Of a DNA stretch of 27,689 nucleotides, positions 1 to 8,173 are shown piece after piece. Position numbers and translations under genes: made by a program. The stretch is from Flavobacterium sp. (GTDB lineage: Bacteria > Bacteroidota > Bacteroidia > Flavobacteriales > Flavobacteriaceae), in the NCBI GenBank assembly GCA_017984035.1, contig JAGOAF010000015.1:1-27689 (forward strand), written 5' to 3'. The first letter of the stretch is position 1. Each line of letters begins with the position of its first letter. The notes beneath the pieces are model-generated. The model was not told the DNA's origin. It worked only from the letters and a program-made list of their open reading frames with translations, and did not search any database.

Positions 1-779
1 CGATAATTACGCAATTTTTGAGTCAGTTCCGCTTTAAATGCATCCATATCGACTCCTTTTTCAGGTTTTATTAAAATTACTGGCGTTAGCGCATCATTAT
101 TATCCCCGTACATTCTTCTCAAAAAATTAACTGGAATAAAAATAGAAGTATCATTACTATCTCCAAAAATTCCGGCACCTTGTTTTTTCAATACGCCAAT
201 AACCGTAAAACGCTGTCCGTACAATCTAATGTTTTTACCAATTGGATTTACCCCTTCAAAAAGACCAGAAGCTATTTCATTCCCCAAAACAATTACAGCT
301 GAACCCGAATTGGATTCTGATTCATTGTAAAAACGACCTTCGTCAAATTCTAGACCTTCAATTTCTATAAACTCATGAGAAACAGGAACCACATTAATAT
401 CGCTCACTGTAGCCGATTGGTATTTGATAGATTCTCTATTTACAAAAAATTGAAAAGCCATCTGATTGACATCATTCATTGAGCTCTTTAAAAATTCGTA
501 TTCATCATACTTAACATTTGGAAACTGCTCTCTTTTCCATTGCGGAATCTCAGAGGGACCAAAAGAAAAACGCATTAAATAAATGGTGTTTTTATCTAAA
601 CTGCTCAAGTCTTTTTTGATTTTTCGATCTAAGGAATCTACTGCAGCTAGCACTGCTATAATAGAAAATATCCCAATTGTCACACCTAATAATGAAAGCA
701 AAGTCCTGAGTTTATTGTTGCGCAAAGCATTCAGTGCAAATCCAAAACTCTCTTTTAATAATCGAAGATATACTAGCAT
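1..779 (-). CDS. MacB/FtsX-type ABC transporter permease, 5' part only
   Basis: Reading leftward from an ATG at 779-777, the frame stays open for 259 codons to the window edge, so the C-terminal part is missing. The protein begins MLVYLRLLKESFGFALNALR, followed by the characteristic NKLRTLLSLLGVTIGI stretch and the first membrane helix (about residues 22-44). The rest is a soluble extracytoplasmic region matching the MacB periplasmic core domain (IMPVNFLRRMYG-like segment, GLFEGVNPIGKNIRL, FTVIGVLKKQGAG). In this family three further helices form an FtsX domain, and a separate or fused ATPase powers export or mechanotransmission in the inner membrane. The substrate cannot be told from this part. 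It is transcribed divergently from purH across 166 bases. The family call is firm; the specific role is unknown. Confidence 0.85.
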   Translation of the reverse strand, partial: MLVYLRLLKESFGFALNALRNNKLRTLLSLLGVTIGIFSIIAVLAAVDSLDRKIKKDLSSLDKNTIYLMRFSFGPSEIPQWKREQFPNVKYDEYEFLKSSMNDVNQMAFQFFVNRESIKYQSATVSDINVVPVSHEFIEIEGLEFDEGRFYNESESNSGSAVIVLGNEIASGLFEGVNPIGKNIRLYGQRFTVIGVLKKQGAGIFGDSNDTSIFIPVNFLRRMYGDNNDALTPVILIKPEKGVDMDAFKAELTQKLRNY

Positions 780-914
780 ACTATTTTTCTTTTGTAACCA
801 TGTAAAATTCAGTAAATTTTATTCAAAAACCTAATATAAATTAGCTCGAACATAAGTGTACACATTTAGCATAATGTTACAGCTTTAGATGGATATTTAT
901 AATCAAAAAAAAAC

Positions 915-922
915 TATTTTTG
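915..922 (+). promoter_or_regulatory. Putative -7 promoter element of purH
   Basis: TATTTTTG matches the Bacteroidota -7 consensus TAnnTTTG exactly and ends 23 bases before the purH ATG. I see no good TTTG at the expected -33 position, so this is a partial promoter match. The transcript would have a leader of under about 20 bases. Confidence 0.5.
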
Positions 923-945
923 CACTTTAAAATTTTAACTACACA

Positions 946-2472
946 ATGAGCACAACTAAATCTATTCAATCTGCATTAATTTCAGTATTTTCAAAAGACG
1001 GTCTTGAACCAATTGTACGAAAATTGCATTCTCAAAATGTAACCCTTTATTCTACAGGAGGAACTGAAGATTTCATTAAAAACTTAGGTATTCCAGTAAT
1101 CCCTGTTGAAGATGTAACCTCTTATCCATCCATTCTTGGGGGAAGAGTAAAAACATTACATCCGAAAGTTTTTGGAGGAATCCTAAACCGTCAAGATAAT
1201 GAAAGTGATGTGCAACAAATGAAAGAATATGATATTCCTCAAATTGATTTAGTCATTGTTGACTTGTATCCTTTTGAAAAAACAGTTGCCTCTGGTGCTA
1301 GTGAAGCTGATATCATTGAAAAAATTGATATTGGTGGTATTTCATTGATCCGTGCTGCCGCCAAAAACTTCAAAGACACCGTAATTGTAGCTTCTGTTGA
1401 CGATTATAGCTTGTTTTTAGATATGATTACGGCTCAAAATGGCGCTACAACATTGGAAGACAGAAAGCTTTTGGCAACCAAAGCATTCCACGTTTCTTCG
1501 CATTATGATGGTGCTATTTTTAATTACTTCAATACAGACGAAACTATTTATAAGGAAAGTATTGCCAACGGACAAGTGTTGCGTTACGGAGAAAATCCAC
1601 ACCAAAAAGGATTTTTCTTTGGCGAATTTGATAGCATGTTCAACAAAGTTCATGGAAAAGAATTGTCGTACAACAACTTACTCGACGTAGATGCTGCTGT
1701 GAATTTAATTGCTGAATTCAAAAATGACGGTCCTACATTTGCTATCCTTAAACACAATAATGCTTGTGGATTAGCATCTAGAAAAACCATTAGTGAGGCC
1801 TATTTGGCAGCTTTAGCTTGTGATCCAACGTCTGCTTTTGGAGGAGTGCTAATTGCCAATACAAAAATTGATGTAGCTACTGCATCCGAAATCAACAAGT
1901 TGTTCTGCGAAGTAGTTATTGCCCCTGCTTTTGATTCAGAAGCCATTGCAATTTTAGAAGAAAAGAAAAACCGAATTATATTGGTACAAAATGAAGTGGC
2001 TTTGCCACAAAGACAAGTTCGTACTTGCTTGAACGGAATTTTAGTTCAAGACAGAAATAATATCACCGATACCAAAGAAGATTTAAAAACGGTTACAACA
2101 ACAGTACCAACAGCTCAAGAAGTTGAAGATCTAATTTTTGCATCAAAAGTGTGTAAAAACACTAAATCAAACACTATTGTTTTTGCTAAAAATGGCACAC
2201 TTATTTCTTCAGGGACAGGACAAACCTCAAGAGTAGATGCCTTAATGCAAGCTATAGACAAAGCCAATGCATTTGGTTTTGACCTGAATGGTGCTTCTAT
2301 GGCCAGCGATGCTTTCTTTCCATTCCCAGATTGTGTGGAGTTAGCTAAAAAAGCAGGAATCACAGCTGTAATACAGCCTGGAGGATCCATTAAAGATCAG
2401 TTAAGTATCGACTATTGTAACGAAAATAATTTAGCAATGGTATTTACAGGAACACGTCATTTTAAACATTAA
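946..2472 (+). CDS. purH: Bifunctional AICAR formyltransferase / IMP cyclohydrolase
   Basis: This 508-residue protein should catalyse the last two steps of de novo purine synthesis: formylation of AICAR with 10-formyl-tetrahydrofolate, then ring closure to IMP, in the cytoplasm. The N-terminal MGS-like cyclohydrolase domain shows STGGT (about residues 36-40), GGRVKTLHPKVFGGIL and DIGGISLIRAAAKN. The transformylase domain shows RYGENPHQ, LKHNNACG with the expected catalytic pair K269-H270, SAFGGVL, and the C-terminal DAFFPFPD and IQPGGSIKD motifs. Length is normal for Bacteroidota PurH. The ATG at 946 directly precedes the conserved N-terminal start of the domain. It is followed 53 bases later by mreB on the same strand without a visible terminator, so read-through into the elongation operon is possible. 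No purine regulatory motif was recognised. Confidence 0.97.
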   Translation: MSTTKSIQSALISVFSKDGLEPIVRKLHSQNVTLYSTGGTEDFIKNLGIPVIPVEDVTSYPSILGGRVKTLHPKVFGGILNRQDNESDVQQMKEYDIPQIDLVIVDLYPFEKTVASGASEADIIEKIDIGGISLIRAAAKNFKDTVIVASVDDYSLFLDMITAQNGATTLEDRKLLATKAFHVSSHYDGAIFNYFNTDETIYKESIANGQVLRYGENPHQKGFFFGEFDSMFNKVHGKELSYNNLLDVDAAVNLIAEFKNDGPTFAILKHNNACGLASRKTISEAYLAALACDPTSAFGGVLIANTKIDVATASEINKLFCEVVIAPAFDSEAIAILEEKKNRIILVQNEVALPQRQVRTCLNGILVQDRNNITDTKEDLKTVTTTVPTAQEVEDLIFASKVCKNTKSNTIVFAKNGTLISSGTGQTSRVDALMQAIDKANAFGFDLNGASMASDAFFPFPDCVELAKKAGITAVIQPGGSIKDQLSIDYCNENNLAMVFTGTRHFKH

Positions 2473-2478
2473 TTTGTT

Positions 2479-2486
2479 TAACTTTG
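2479..2486 (+). promoter_or_regulatory. Putative -7 promoter element of the mreB operon
   Basis: TAACTTTG, beginning seven bases after the purH stop codon, fits TAnnTTTG exactly and lies 39 bases before the mreB ATG. The corresponding -33 box would fall inside the last codons of purH and is not a clear TTTG. This suggests mreB has its own promoter in addition to any read-through from purH. Confidence 0.4.
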
Positions 2487-2525
2487 CTTGTTATTTAATT
2501 TTAAATTTAAAACCCAATTACGCTT

Positions 2526-3554
2526 ATGGGATTTTTTGATTTCATGACTGAGGATATCGCAATCGACCTTGGTACCGCAAACACATTAATTATTCACAAC
2601 GATAAAGTTGTTATAGATAGTCCTTCTATTGTAGCTAGAGATAGAATTTCTGGTAAAATCATTGCTGTTGGTAAAGAAGCCAACATGATGCAAGGTAAAA
2701 CTCACGAAAACATTAAAACAATTCGCCCTCTTAAAGATGGTGTAATTGCTGATTTTGACGCTTCAGAGAAAATGATTAATATGTTTATTAAGAGTATTCC
2801 TGCGCTGAAGAAAAGAATGTTTACACCTGCTTTACGTATGGTGGTTTGTATTCCATCAGGTATTACCGAAGTGGAGATGAGAGCGGTGAAAGAATCGTGT
2901 GAAAGAGTAAATGGTAAAGAAGTTTATTTAATTCATGAACCAATGGCTGCAGCTATTGGTATTGGTATTGATATTATGCAACCAAAAGGAAACATGATTG
3001 TAGATATCGGTGGTGGTACAACTGAAATTGCCGTAATTGCTCTTGGCGGAATCGTTTGTGATAAATCGGTTAAAATTGCTGGTGATGTTTTCACAAATGA
3101 TATCATCTATTATATGCGTACACAACACAACTTATTTGTTGGAGAAAGTACTGCAGAGAAAATTAAAATCCAAATTGGAGCGGCTTTAGAAGATTTAGAA
3201 ACTCCTCCAGAAGACATGTCAGTTCAAGGACGTGATTTATTAACTGGAAAACCTAAACAAGTAGAAGTTTCTCACCGTGAAATCGCTAAAGCTTTAGATA
3301 AATCTATCCAACGTATCGAAGATGCAATTATGGAAACTTTATCTCAAACTCCTCCAGAATTAGCAGCCGATATTTACAACACAGGAATTTATCTTGCTGG
3401 TGGAGGATCTATGTTAAGAGGCCTTGACAAACGTATTTCTTTAAAAACTGATCTTCCAGTTTATATCGCAGAAGATCCTTTAAGAGCAGTTGTAAGAGGA
3501 ACTGGCATGGCGCTTAAAAACATCAATAGATTCAAAAGTATCTTGATTAAATAG
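2526..3554 (+). CDS. mreB: Rod shape-determining actin homologue MreB
   Basis: MreB is a bacterial actin that polymerises on the inner face of the cytoplasmic membrane and directs lateral wall synthesis. At 342 residues it has normal length. The sequence shows the actin-fold nucleotide motifs: DLGTANTLI (phosphate 1, about residues 14-22), DIGGGTTEIAVI (phosphate 2, about residue 160) and LAGGGSMLRGLDKRI (adenosine motif, about residue 290), plus the HEPMAAAIGIG connect region. The N-terminal MGFFDFM segment is short, aromatic and suited to membrane insertion, as in other membrane-binding MreBs. It is the first gene of mreB-mreC-mreD-mrdA-rodA, all on one strand with short gaps or overlaps, which is the classical elongasome operon. 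Confidence 0.98.
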   Translation: MGFFDFMTEDIAIDLGTANTLIIHNDKVVIDSPSIVARDRISGKIIAVGKEANMMQGKTHENIKTIRPLKDGVIADFDASEKMINMFIKSIPALKKRMFTPALRMVVCIPSGITEVEMRAVKESCERVNGKEVYLIHEPMAAAIGIGIDIMQPKGNMIVDIGGGTTEIAVIALGGIVCDKSVKIAGDVFTNDIIYYMRTQHNLFVGESTAEKIKIQIGAALEDLETPPEDMSVQGRDLLTGKPKQVEVSHREIAKALDKSIQRIEDAIMETLSQTPPELAADIYNTGIYLAGGGSMLRGLDKRISLKTDLPVYIAEDPLRAVVRGTGMALKNINRFKSILIK

Positions 3555-3595
3555 TCTTTTTCTAAAAGAGAAGTCATAAATAATACATTTATAAA

Positions 3596-4420
3596 ATGCA
3601 GCAAATATTTACTTTTATATTTAAAAACAGTAATCGCTTACTGTTTTTGCTGCTTTTAGGTATTTCATTATCGCTTACTATTCAATCCCATTCTTTTCAT
3701 AGAAGTAAAGTAATTAGTTCTGCTAATTTCATGAGTGGCGGCGTATATGAACAACTAAGTGAATTTGATGAGTACTTGAATTTAAAATCCCAAAATGAAG
3801 CATTGGCTCAAGAAAATGCGGCATTAAAAAGTTTGTTGTTCAACAAAAAAGATTCAACTATTGTTGCAAAATTAGACAGTATCAAAGGGGTAAAACCTAC
3901 CGATATTATTGTCTCTAAAGTAATCCACAATTCGTATAATGTCCATGAAAATTACCTTACATTAAACTCAGGTGAACTACAAGGTGTAAAACCTGACATG
4001 GGTGTTATCAATAGTTTAGGAATTGTTGGGATTGTCGACAATACTTCACCTCGCTACGCAACTGTAATTAGTATATTGAATAAAAAATCACAAATAAACG
4101 CCAAGGTTAAAAAATCAAATCATTTTGGCTCATTAATTTGGAATGGGAAAAGTACTGGATTTGCTCAATTGATTGACGTTCCAAGATTGGCTTCGGTAAG
4201 AAAAGGAGATACTATTGTAACCGGTGGTCAATCGGTTATTTTTCCTGAAAACATTAACATTGGAACCATTGATAAAGTATACATTGACAATGAAACTAAT
4301 TATTACACATTGGATATCAAATTATTCAATGACATGACCAATCTCGGACATGTTTATATAATTAAAGGAAAAGACCGACAAGAAATTATCAATCTAGAAA
4401 AACGAGAAGAAGATGAATAG
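3596..4420 (+). CDS. mreC: Rod shape-determining protein MreC
   Basis: MreC is a bitopic periplasmic scaffold that links MreB to PBP2 and RodA. The 274-residue product has one N-terminal membrane helix (about residues 15-28), a heptad-rich coiled coil (about 55-85, with QNEALAQENAALKSLLF), and then the two small beta-barrel lobes typical of the family, with the segment LQGVKPDMGVINSLGIVGIV and the later VRKGDTIVTGG. The tail is short and acidic. The gene starts 41 bases after mreB and its last 8 bases overlap mreD in another frame, indicating translational coupling. Sequence identity among MreCs is low, so the call rests on architecture plus the operon position. Confidence 0.95.
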   Translation: MQQIFTFIFKNSNRLLFLLLLGISLSLTIQSHSFHRSKVISSANFMSGGVYEQLSEFDEYLNLKSQNEALAQENAALKSLLFNKKDSTIVAKLDSIKGVKPTDIIVSKVIHNSYNVHENYLTLNSGELQGVKPDMGVINSLGIVGIVDNTSPRYATVISILNKKSQINAKVKKSNHFGSLIWNGKSTGFAQLIDVPRLASVRKGDTIVTGGQSVIFPENINIGTIDKVYIDNETNYYTLDIKLFNDMTNLGHVYIIKGKDRQEIINLEKREEDE

Positions 4421-4919
4421 TAGTTTGTTTTTCAATCTTTTTAGATTTATCATTTTAATTAGTCTACAAGTAATTGTTTTCAATAATATCAATTTGTTTG
4501 GATTTATAAGTCCATTCCCCTATATCCTATTTATCATTTTATACCCTGTAAATGGCAATAAATCAGGATTATTAATTGCTAGTTTTTTATTGGGAATTAT
4601 ATTAGATATGTTTAGCAACTCTGGAGGGATCCATACTACCGCCAGCATAATTCTAGCGTACTTTAGACCTTCCATATTTAAATTTGCTTTTGGAGTGAGT
4701 TACGAATACCAAACCATTAAACTAAACGAAACACTAACTCCCGAACGTTTTTCATTTCTGTTAGTTGCGGTTGTGCTACATCATTTGGTTTTATTCATTT
4801 TAGAGGCGTTTCAGTTGAGTCTTTTTTGGGATATTTTAATTCGAACATTACTCAGTAGTGTAATTACTCTTACCATTTGTATCATTATTATCTACTTAAT
4901 TAAGCCAAATAAGCGATGA
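4413..4919 (+). CDS. mreD: Rod shape-determining membrane protein MreD
   Basis: The 168-residue product is almost entirely hydrophobic, with about five membrane helices. It contains the family-like segments VFNNINLFGFISPFPYILF near the N-terminus and LLGIILDMFSNSGGIHTTA in the middle. MreD is an inner-membrane partner that tunes the interaction of MreC with PBP2. The start overlaps the end of mreC by 8 bases and the end overlaps mrdA by 4 bases (ATGA), so the three are probably translated in a coupled way. A loop of polar residues after the third helix (about residues 100-113, including YEYQTIKLNETLTPER) is longer than I would expect from proteobacterial MreD. The identity is secured mostly by operon position. 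Confidence 0.93.
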   Translation: MNSSLFFNLFRFIILISLQVIVFNNINLFGFISPFPYILFIILYPVNGNKSGLLIASFLLGIILDMFSNSGGIHTTASIILAYFRPSIFKFAFGVSYEYQTIKLNETLTPERFSFLLVAVVLHHLVLFILEAFQLSLFWDILIRTLLSSVITLTICIIIIYLIKPNKR

Positions 4920-6865
4920 GAAAAGTATTGCTGCCTTCCTTAATCATTATTGCAGCATCGTTGCTGGTATTACGCATTTTTTATCTTCAAGTTATCGATG
5001 ATTCGTTCAAACTAAAATCAGATAATAACGCAATCAAAATAAAGTACGATTACCCTGAAAGAGGTTATATTTATGACCGAAATGGTAAGTTATTGGTTTC
5101 TAATCAAGCTTCCTATGACATCATGGTTATTCCTCGCGAAATCAAAAAATTAGATACAATTGAATTTTGCGCACTACTTAATATTACCAAAGAGGACTTT
5201 ATCAAAAAAATCGAGAAAGCGACAATCTATAGCCCAAGATTACCATCCGTATTTTTAACACAATTAAACAAAATCGAATTTGCCGCTTTCCAAGAAAAAA
5301 TTCGAAAATTTGAAGGCTTTTATTTTCAAAAACGTTCGCTACGTGATTATGAAGTCAACTATGGCGCCAATATTTTTGGTTTTATCACACAAGTAAATGA
5401 AAATTTAATTGCTAAAAATCCCTATTACAATAGCGGTGATTTAATTGGAAAACAAGGAGTTGAAGAAAGTTACGAGGAAATTTTACGCGGAATCAAAGGC
5501 GTAAAATACATTCAAAAAGACAAATACAATAGAGAAATTGGTTCCTTCAAAGAAGGAAAATACGACACAATCGCAGTTCAAGGAGAAGATATCAATTTAA
5601 GTATTGATGCTGAAATTCAAAAATACGGCGAAGAATTAATGATCAACAAACGCGGCGGGATTGTAGCTATTGAACCTAAAACAGGTGAAATATTAGCCTT
5701 AGTCACTGCTCCTTCCTATGACCCTTCTATACTAGTTGGGAGACAACGTTCAAAAAATTACACTCAATTATACCGAGATTCTATTGCAAAGCCATTATAT
5801 GATCGAGGTCTTTTAGCCGAGTACCCTCCTGGTTCTCCCTTTAAAATTCTAACTGGTCTAGTAGCATTGCAAGAAGGTGTTATCAATGAACAAACAAGTG
5901 TAGCTTGTAATCATGGGTTTAGCTATGCCAGAGGGCGCTTTATGAGATGCCACTGTCATGGAGGAATGTTGCAATTACATAGAGGTATTTATGAGTCTTG
6001 TAATGCTTTTTTCGGAACTTCATATATGAAAACTATTAACAAATATGTCAAACCTAGCTATGCAGTTGATGTTTGGAGCAATCACGTTAAAAGTTTTGGA
6101 CTTGGACAATTTATGGGTTACGATTTGCCTACGGGACGCAAAGGAAATATCCCCGATTCAAAAACCTACAAGCGAATTTATCCTAATGGTGGATGGAGAA
6201 GTACTGCCATCGTTTCTAATGCGATTGGGCAAGGTGAAGTTTTAATGACCCCAATACAATTGGCTAACATGATGGCTACAATTGCAAACAAAGGCTACTA
6301 TTACACGCCTCATATCATTAAAAAAATTGAAGGCAAACCAATCGATAAAAAGTTTACAACCAAACACGTTACCACAATAAATAAGAAATATTTCAAACCT
6401 ATTATTGACGGATTATTTGACGTGTATAATTTAGGAACGGCCTATCATCTTAAAGTGGAAGGCATCGATATTTGTGGAAAAACAGGTACAGCCGAAAATT
6501 TTGCTAAAATTGGAGGAGTACGAACCCAACTCGAAGACCACTCGATATTTGTAGCCTTCGCTCCAAAAAATAATCCGAAAATCGCCATAGCAGTAATGGT
6601 AGAGAATGGAGGATATGGCGCTACTATAGCCGGCCCTATTGCCAGTTTAATGATAGAAAAATACTTACGACGTAAAATAACTAGAACCGATTTAGAAACG
6701 CGAATTTTGAGCAGAAGTTTGCAAGGGCAATATGCTAAATTAGGAGGACTATCAGAGACCGTAAAAAAAGAAATGAGAAAGCAAGACTCTATTGTTCAAA
6801 GCAAAACCACACCAACTAAAATAAAAAAAGACACTATAAAATCTATTAAAAAAGTGACGCGTTAA
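4916..6865 (+). CDS. mrdA: Penicillin-binding protein 2, elongation transpeptidase
   Basis: This 649-residue class B PBP crosslinks peptidoglycan during lateral growth together with RodA. An N-terminal signal anchor (about residues 5-25) precedes the pedestal domain beginning with PERGYIYDRNGKLL. The transpeptidase motifs are complete: S307-P-F-K310 (SxxK nucleophile), S361-C-N363 (SxN) and K522-T-G524 (KTG). Between the first two lies a Cys/His cluster, C331, C345, H346, C347, H348 and C362. It occupies the place where Acinetobacter PBP2 is reported to bind zinc, so a structural metal site is likely. The C-terminal 20 or so residues are rich in Lys and Thr and have no domain. The ATG overlaps the mreD stop by 4 bases, and rodA starts two bases after its stop. 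Confidence 0.97.
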   Translation: MRKVLLPSLIIIAASLLVLRIFYLQVIDDSFKLKSDNNAIKIKYDYPERGYIYDRNGKLLVSNQASYDIMVIPREIKKLDTIEFCALLNITKEDFIKKIEKATIYSPRLPSVFLTQLNKIEFAAFQEKIRKFEGFYFQKRSLRDYEVNYGANIFGFITQVNENLIAKNPYYNSGDLIGKQGVEESYEEILRGIKGVKYIQKDKYNREIGSFKEGKYDTIAVQGEDINLSIDAEIQKYGEELMINKRGGIVAIEPKTGEILALVTAPSYDPSILVGRQRSKNYTQLYRDSIAKPLYDRGLLAEYPPGSPFKILTGLVALQEGVINEQTSVACNHGFSYARGRFMRCHCHGGMLQLHRGIYESCNAFFGTSYMKTINKYVKPSYAVDVWSNHVKSFGLGQFMGYDLPTGRKGNIPDSKTYKRIYPNGGWRSTAIVSNAIGQGEVLMTPIQLANMMATIANKGYYYTPHIIKKIEGKPIDKKFTTKHVTTINKKYFKPIIDGLFDVYNLGTAYHLKVEGIDICGKTGTAENFAKIGGVRTQLEDHSIFVAFAPKNNPKIAIAVMVENGGYGATIAGPIASLMIEKYLRRKITRTDLETRILSRSLQGQYAKLGGLSETVKKEMRKQDSIVQSKTTPTKIKKDTIKSIKKVTR

Positions 6866-6867
6866 CA

Positions 6868-8103
6868 ATGAAAAATCAAAGTATAACCAATAATATTGAC
6901 TGGAGTTCCGTAATCATCTATGGTGTACTTGTTTTACTAGGATGGTTGAATATTTATTCTTCTTCGTTGTCTTCGATGGAGGGCACATCAGAAAAGCAAT
7001 TTTTATTTATCGCACTGACTATACCCCTGATATTTATTGTTCTTTTTGTTGATGGTAAATTCTACGAAAAATACGCCTCAATTATATATGGTGTTTCTCT
7101 ACTTTCCCTTATTGGACTTTTTGCTTTTGGTAAAACAATTGCTGGTCAACGTTGCTGGTATGGCTTTGGTAGTTTTACATTACAGCCCTCTGAATTTGCA
7201 AAAGCGGCAACTGCATTGGCTTTAGCCAAATATTTAAGTGATACACAAATTAATCTTTCCTATACTAATAGACAAATTCAAGCATTAGCTATTGTTTGTT
7301 TACCTGTATTATTAATACTACCACAACCCGATCCAGGAAGCGCACTAATTTATAGTGCTTTCTTTTTAGTTTTGTACCGCGAAGGTTTGCCACCATGGTA
7401 TATTTGGACTGGTTTTTCTGCGATTATATTGTTTGTACTTACTTTACTTCTGCAGCCCCAATATGTAATTTTATTGGCGTTACTAGTGATAGTAATTGTA
7501 CATATAAAATCCCGTTTAGCTGATCGAAATATCGTTTTAAGTGCTATTTTATTTGCTTTAATTTCTGGTTTCGTTTTGTCAGTAAATTATGTATTTACGA
7601 ATGTATTCAAACAACACCATAGAGATCGTTTTAATATTCTACTGGGCAAAACAGTCGACATGAAAGGCATTGGATACAATACTAACCAATCGGAAATCGC
7701 AATCGGTTCAGGAGGATTTTTTGGAAAAGGTTTCCTTGAAGGAACGCAAACTAAAGGTGGTTTTGTTCCAGAGCAACATACCGATTATATTTTCACTACA
7801 GTAGGTGAAGAATGGGGATTTTTGGGTTCGTTAGTTGTTATTGCACTATTTGTTACTTTATTACTTCGCATTATTTATCTCGCTGAAAGACAAAAAACAA
7901 AATTCAGTCGCGTGTATGGGTATTGTGTTGCGGGAATTTTATTCATCCACTTTTTTGTAAATATTGCCATGGTAGTGGGTATTTTTCCGACGATTGGGGT
8001 GCCCTTGCCTTTCTTTTCATATGGAGGATCTGGCTTATGGGGATTTACAATTTTGCTATTTATCTTTTTAAAAATGGATGCCAATAAAGTAAATGAATGG
8101 TAA
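6868..8103 (+). CDS. rodA: SEDS peptidoglycan glycosyltransferase RodA
   Basis: RodA polymerises lipid II into glycan strands as the partner of PBP2. The 411-residue product has about ten membrane helices and the family signatures: QPSEFAKAA near residue 110, QPDPGSALIY near 150, P301-E-Q-H-T-D306 in the large extracytoplasmic loop (the aspartate matches the residue considered catalytic in SEDS proteins), WGFLGSL just after it, and VPLPFFSYGGSGLW near the C-terminus. Its ATG lies two bases after the mrdA stop, so the pair is tightly coupled, as expected for a synthase complex. It is the last gene of the elongasome operon and is followed within 20 bases by a strong hairpin. Confidence 0.97.
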   Translation: MKNQSITNNIDWSSVIIYGVLVLLGWLNIYSSSLSSMEGTSEKQFLFIALTIPLIFIVLFVDGKFYEKYASIIYGVSLLSLIGLFAFGKTIAGQRCWYGFGSFTLQPSEFAKAATALALAKYLSDTQINLSYTNRQIQALAIVCLPVLLILPQPDPGSALIYSAFFLVLYREGLPPWYIWTGFSAIILFVLTLLLQPQYVILLALLVIVIVHIKSRLADRNIVLSAILFALISGFVLSVNYVFTNVFKQHHRDRFNILLGKTVDMKGIGYNTNQSEIAIGSGGFFGKGFLEGTQTKGGFVPEQHTDYIFTTVGEEWGFLGSLVVIALFVTLLLRIIYLAERQKTKFSRVYGYCVAGILFIHFFVNIAMVVGIFPTIGVPLPFFSYGGSGLWGFTILLFIFLKMDANKVNEW

Positions 8104-8120
8104 ATTAATCCCTGCTTATA

Positions 8121-8157
8121 ATACAAAAAACGCCTCCAAATGGAGGCGTTTTTGTAT
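8121..8157. terminator. Bidirectional intrinsic terminator between rodA and prc
   Basis: Inverted repeat CGCCTCCA (8131-8138) and TGGAGGCG (8141-8148) with a two-base loop, flanked by A-rich sequence on the left and a T-run on the right that extend the pairing. The A/T tracts on both sides allow it to stop transcription from both convergent genes. Confidence 0.93.
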
Positions 8158-8173
8158 AGTAATAGTAACTCGT

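Noticed and set aside
583..834. Plus-strand 83-codon frame at the left end
   Set aside because: It overlaps the well-supported ABC permease gene on the opposite strand and extends into its promoter region; the translation resembles no protein and looks like a shadow.
856..863. Palindrome GTGTACAC upstream of purH, a possible operator for purine control
   Set aside because: Only eight bases are symmetric and the flanks do not extend it; such a short palindrome is expected by chance and no second copy was seen near another gene.
3555..3569. Small hairpin TCTTTT/AAAAGA between mreB and mreC, a possible attenuator
   Set aside because: The stem is six weak A/T-rich pairs with no following T-run, so it is unlikely to stop transcription within the operon.
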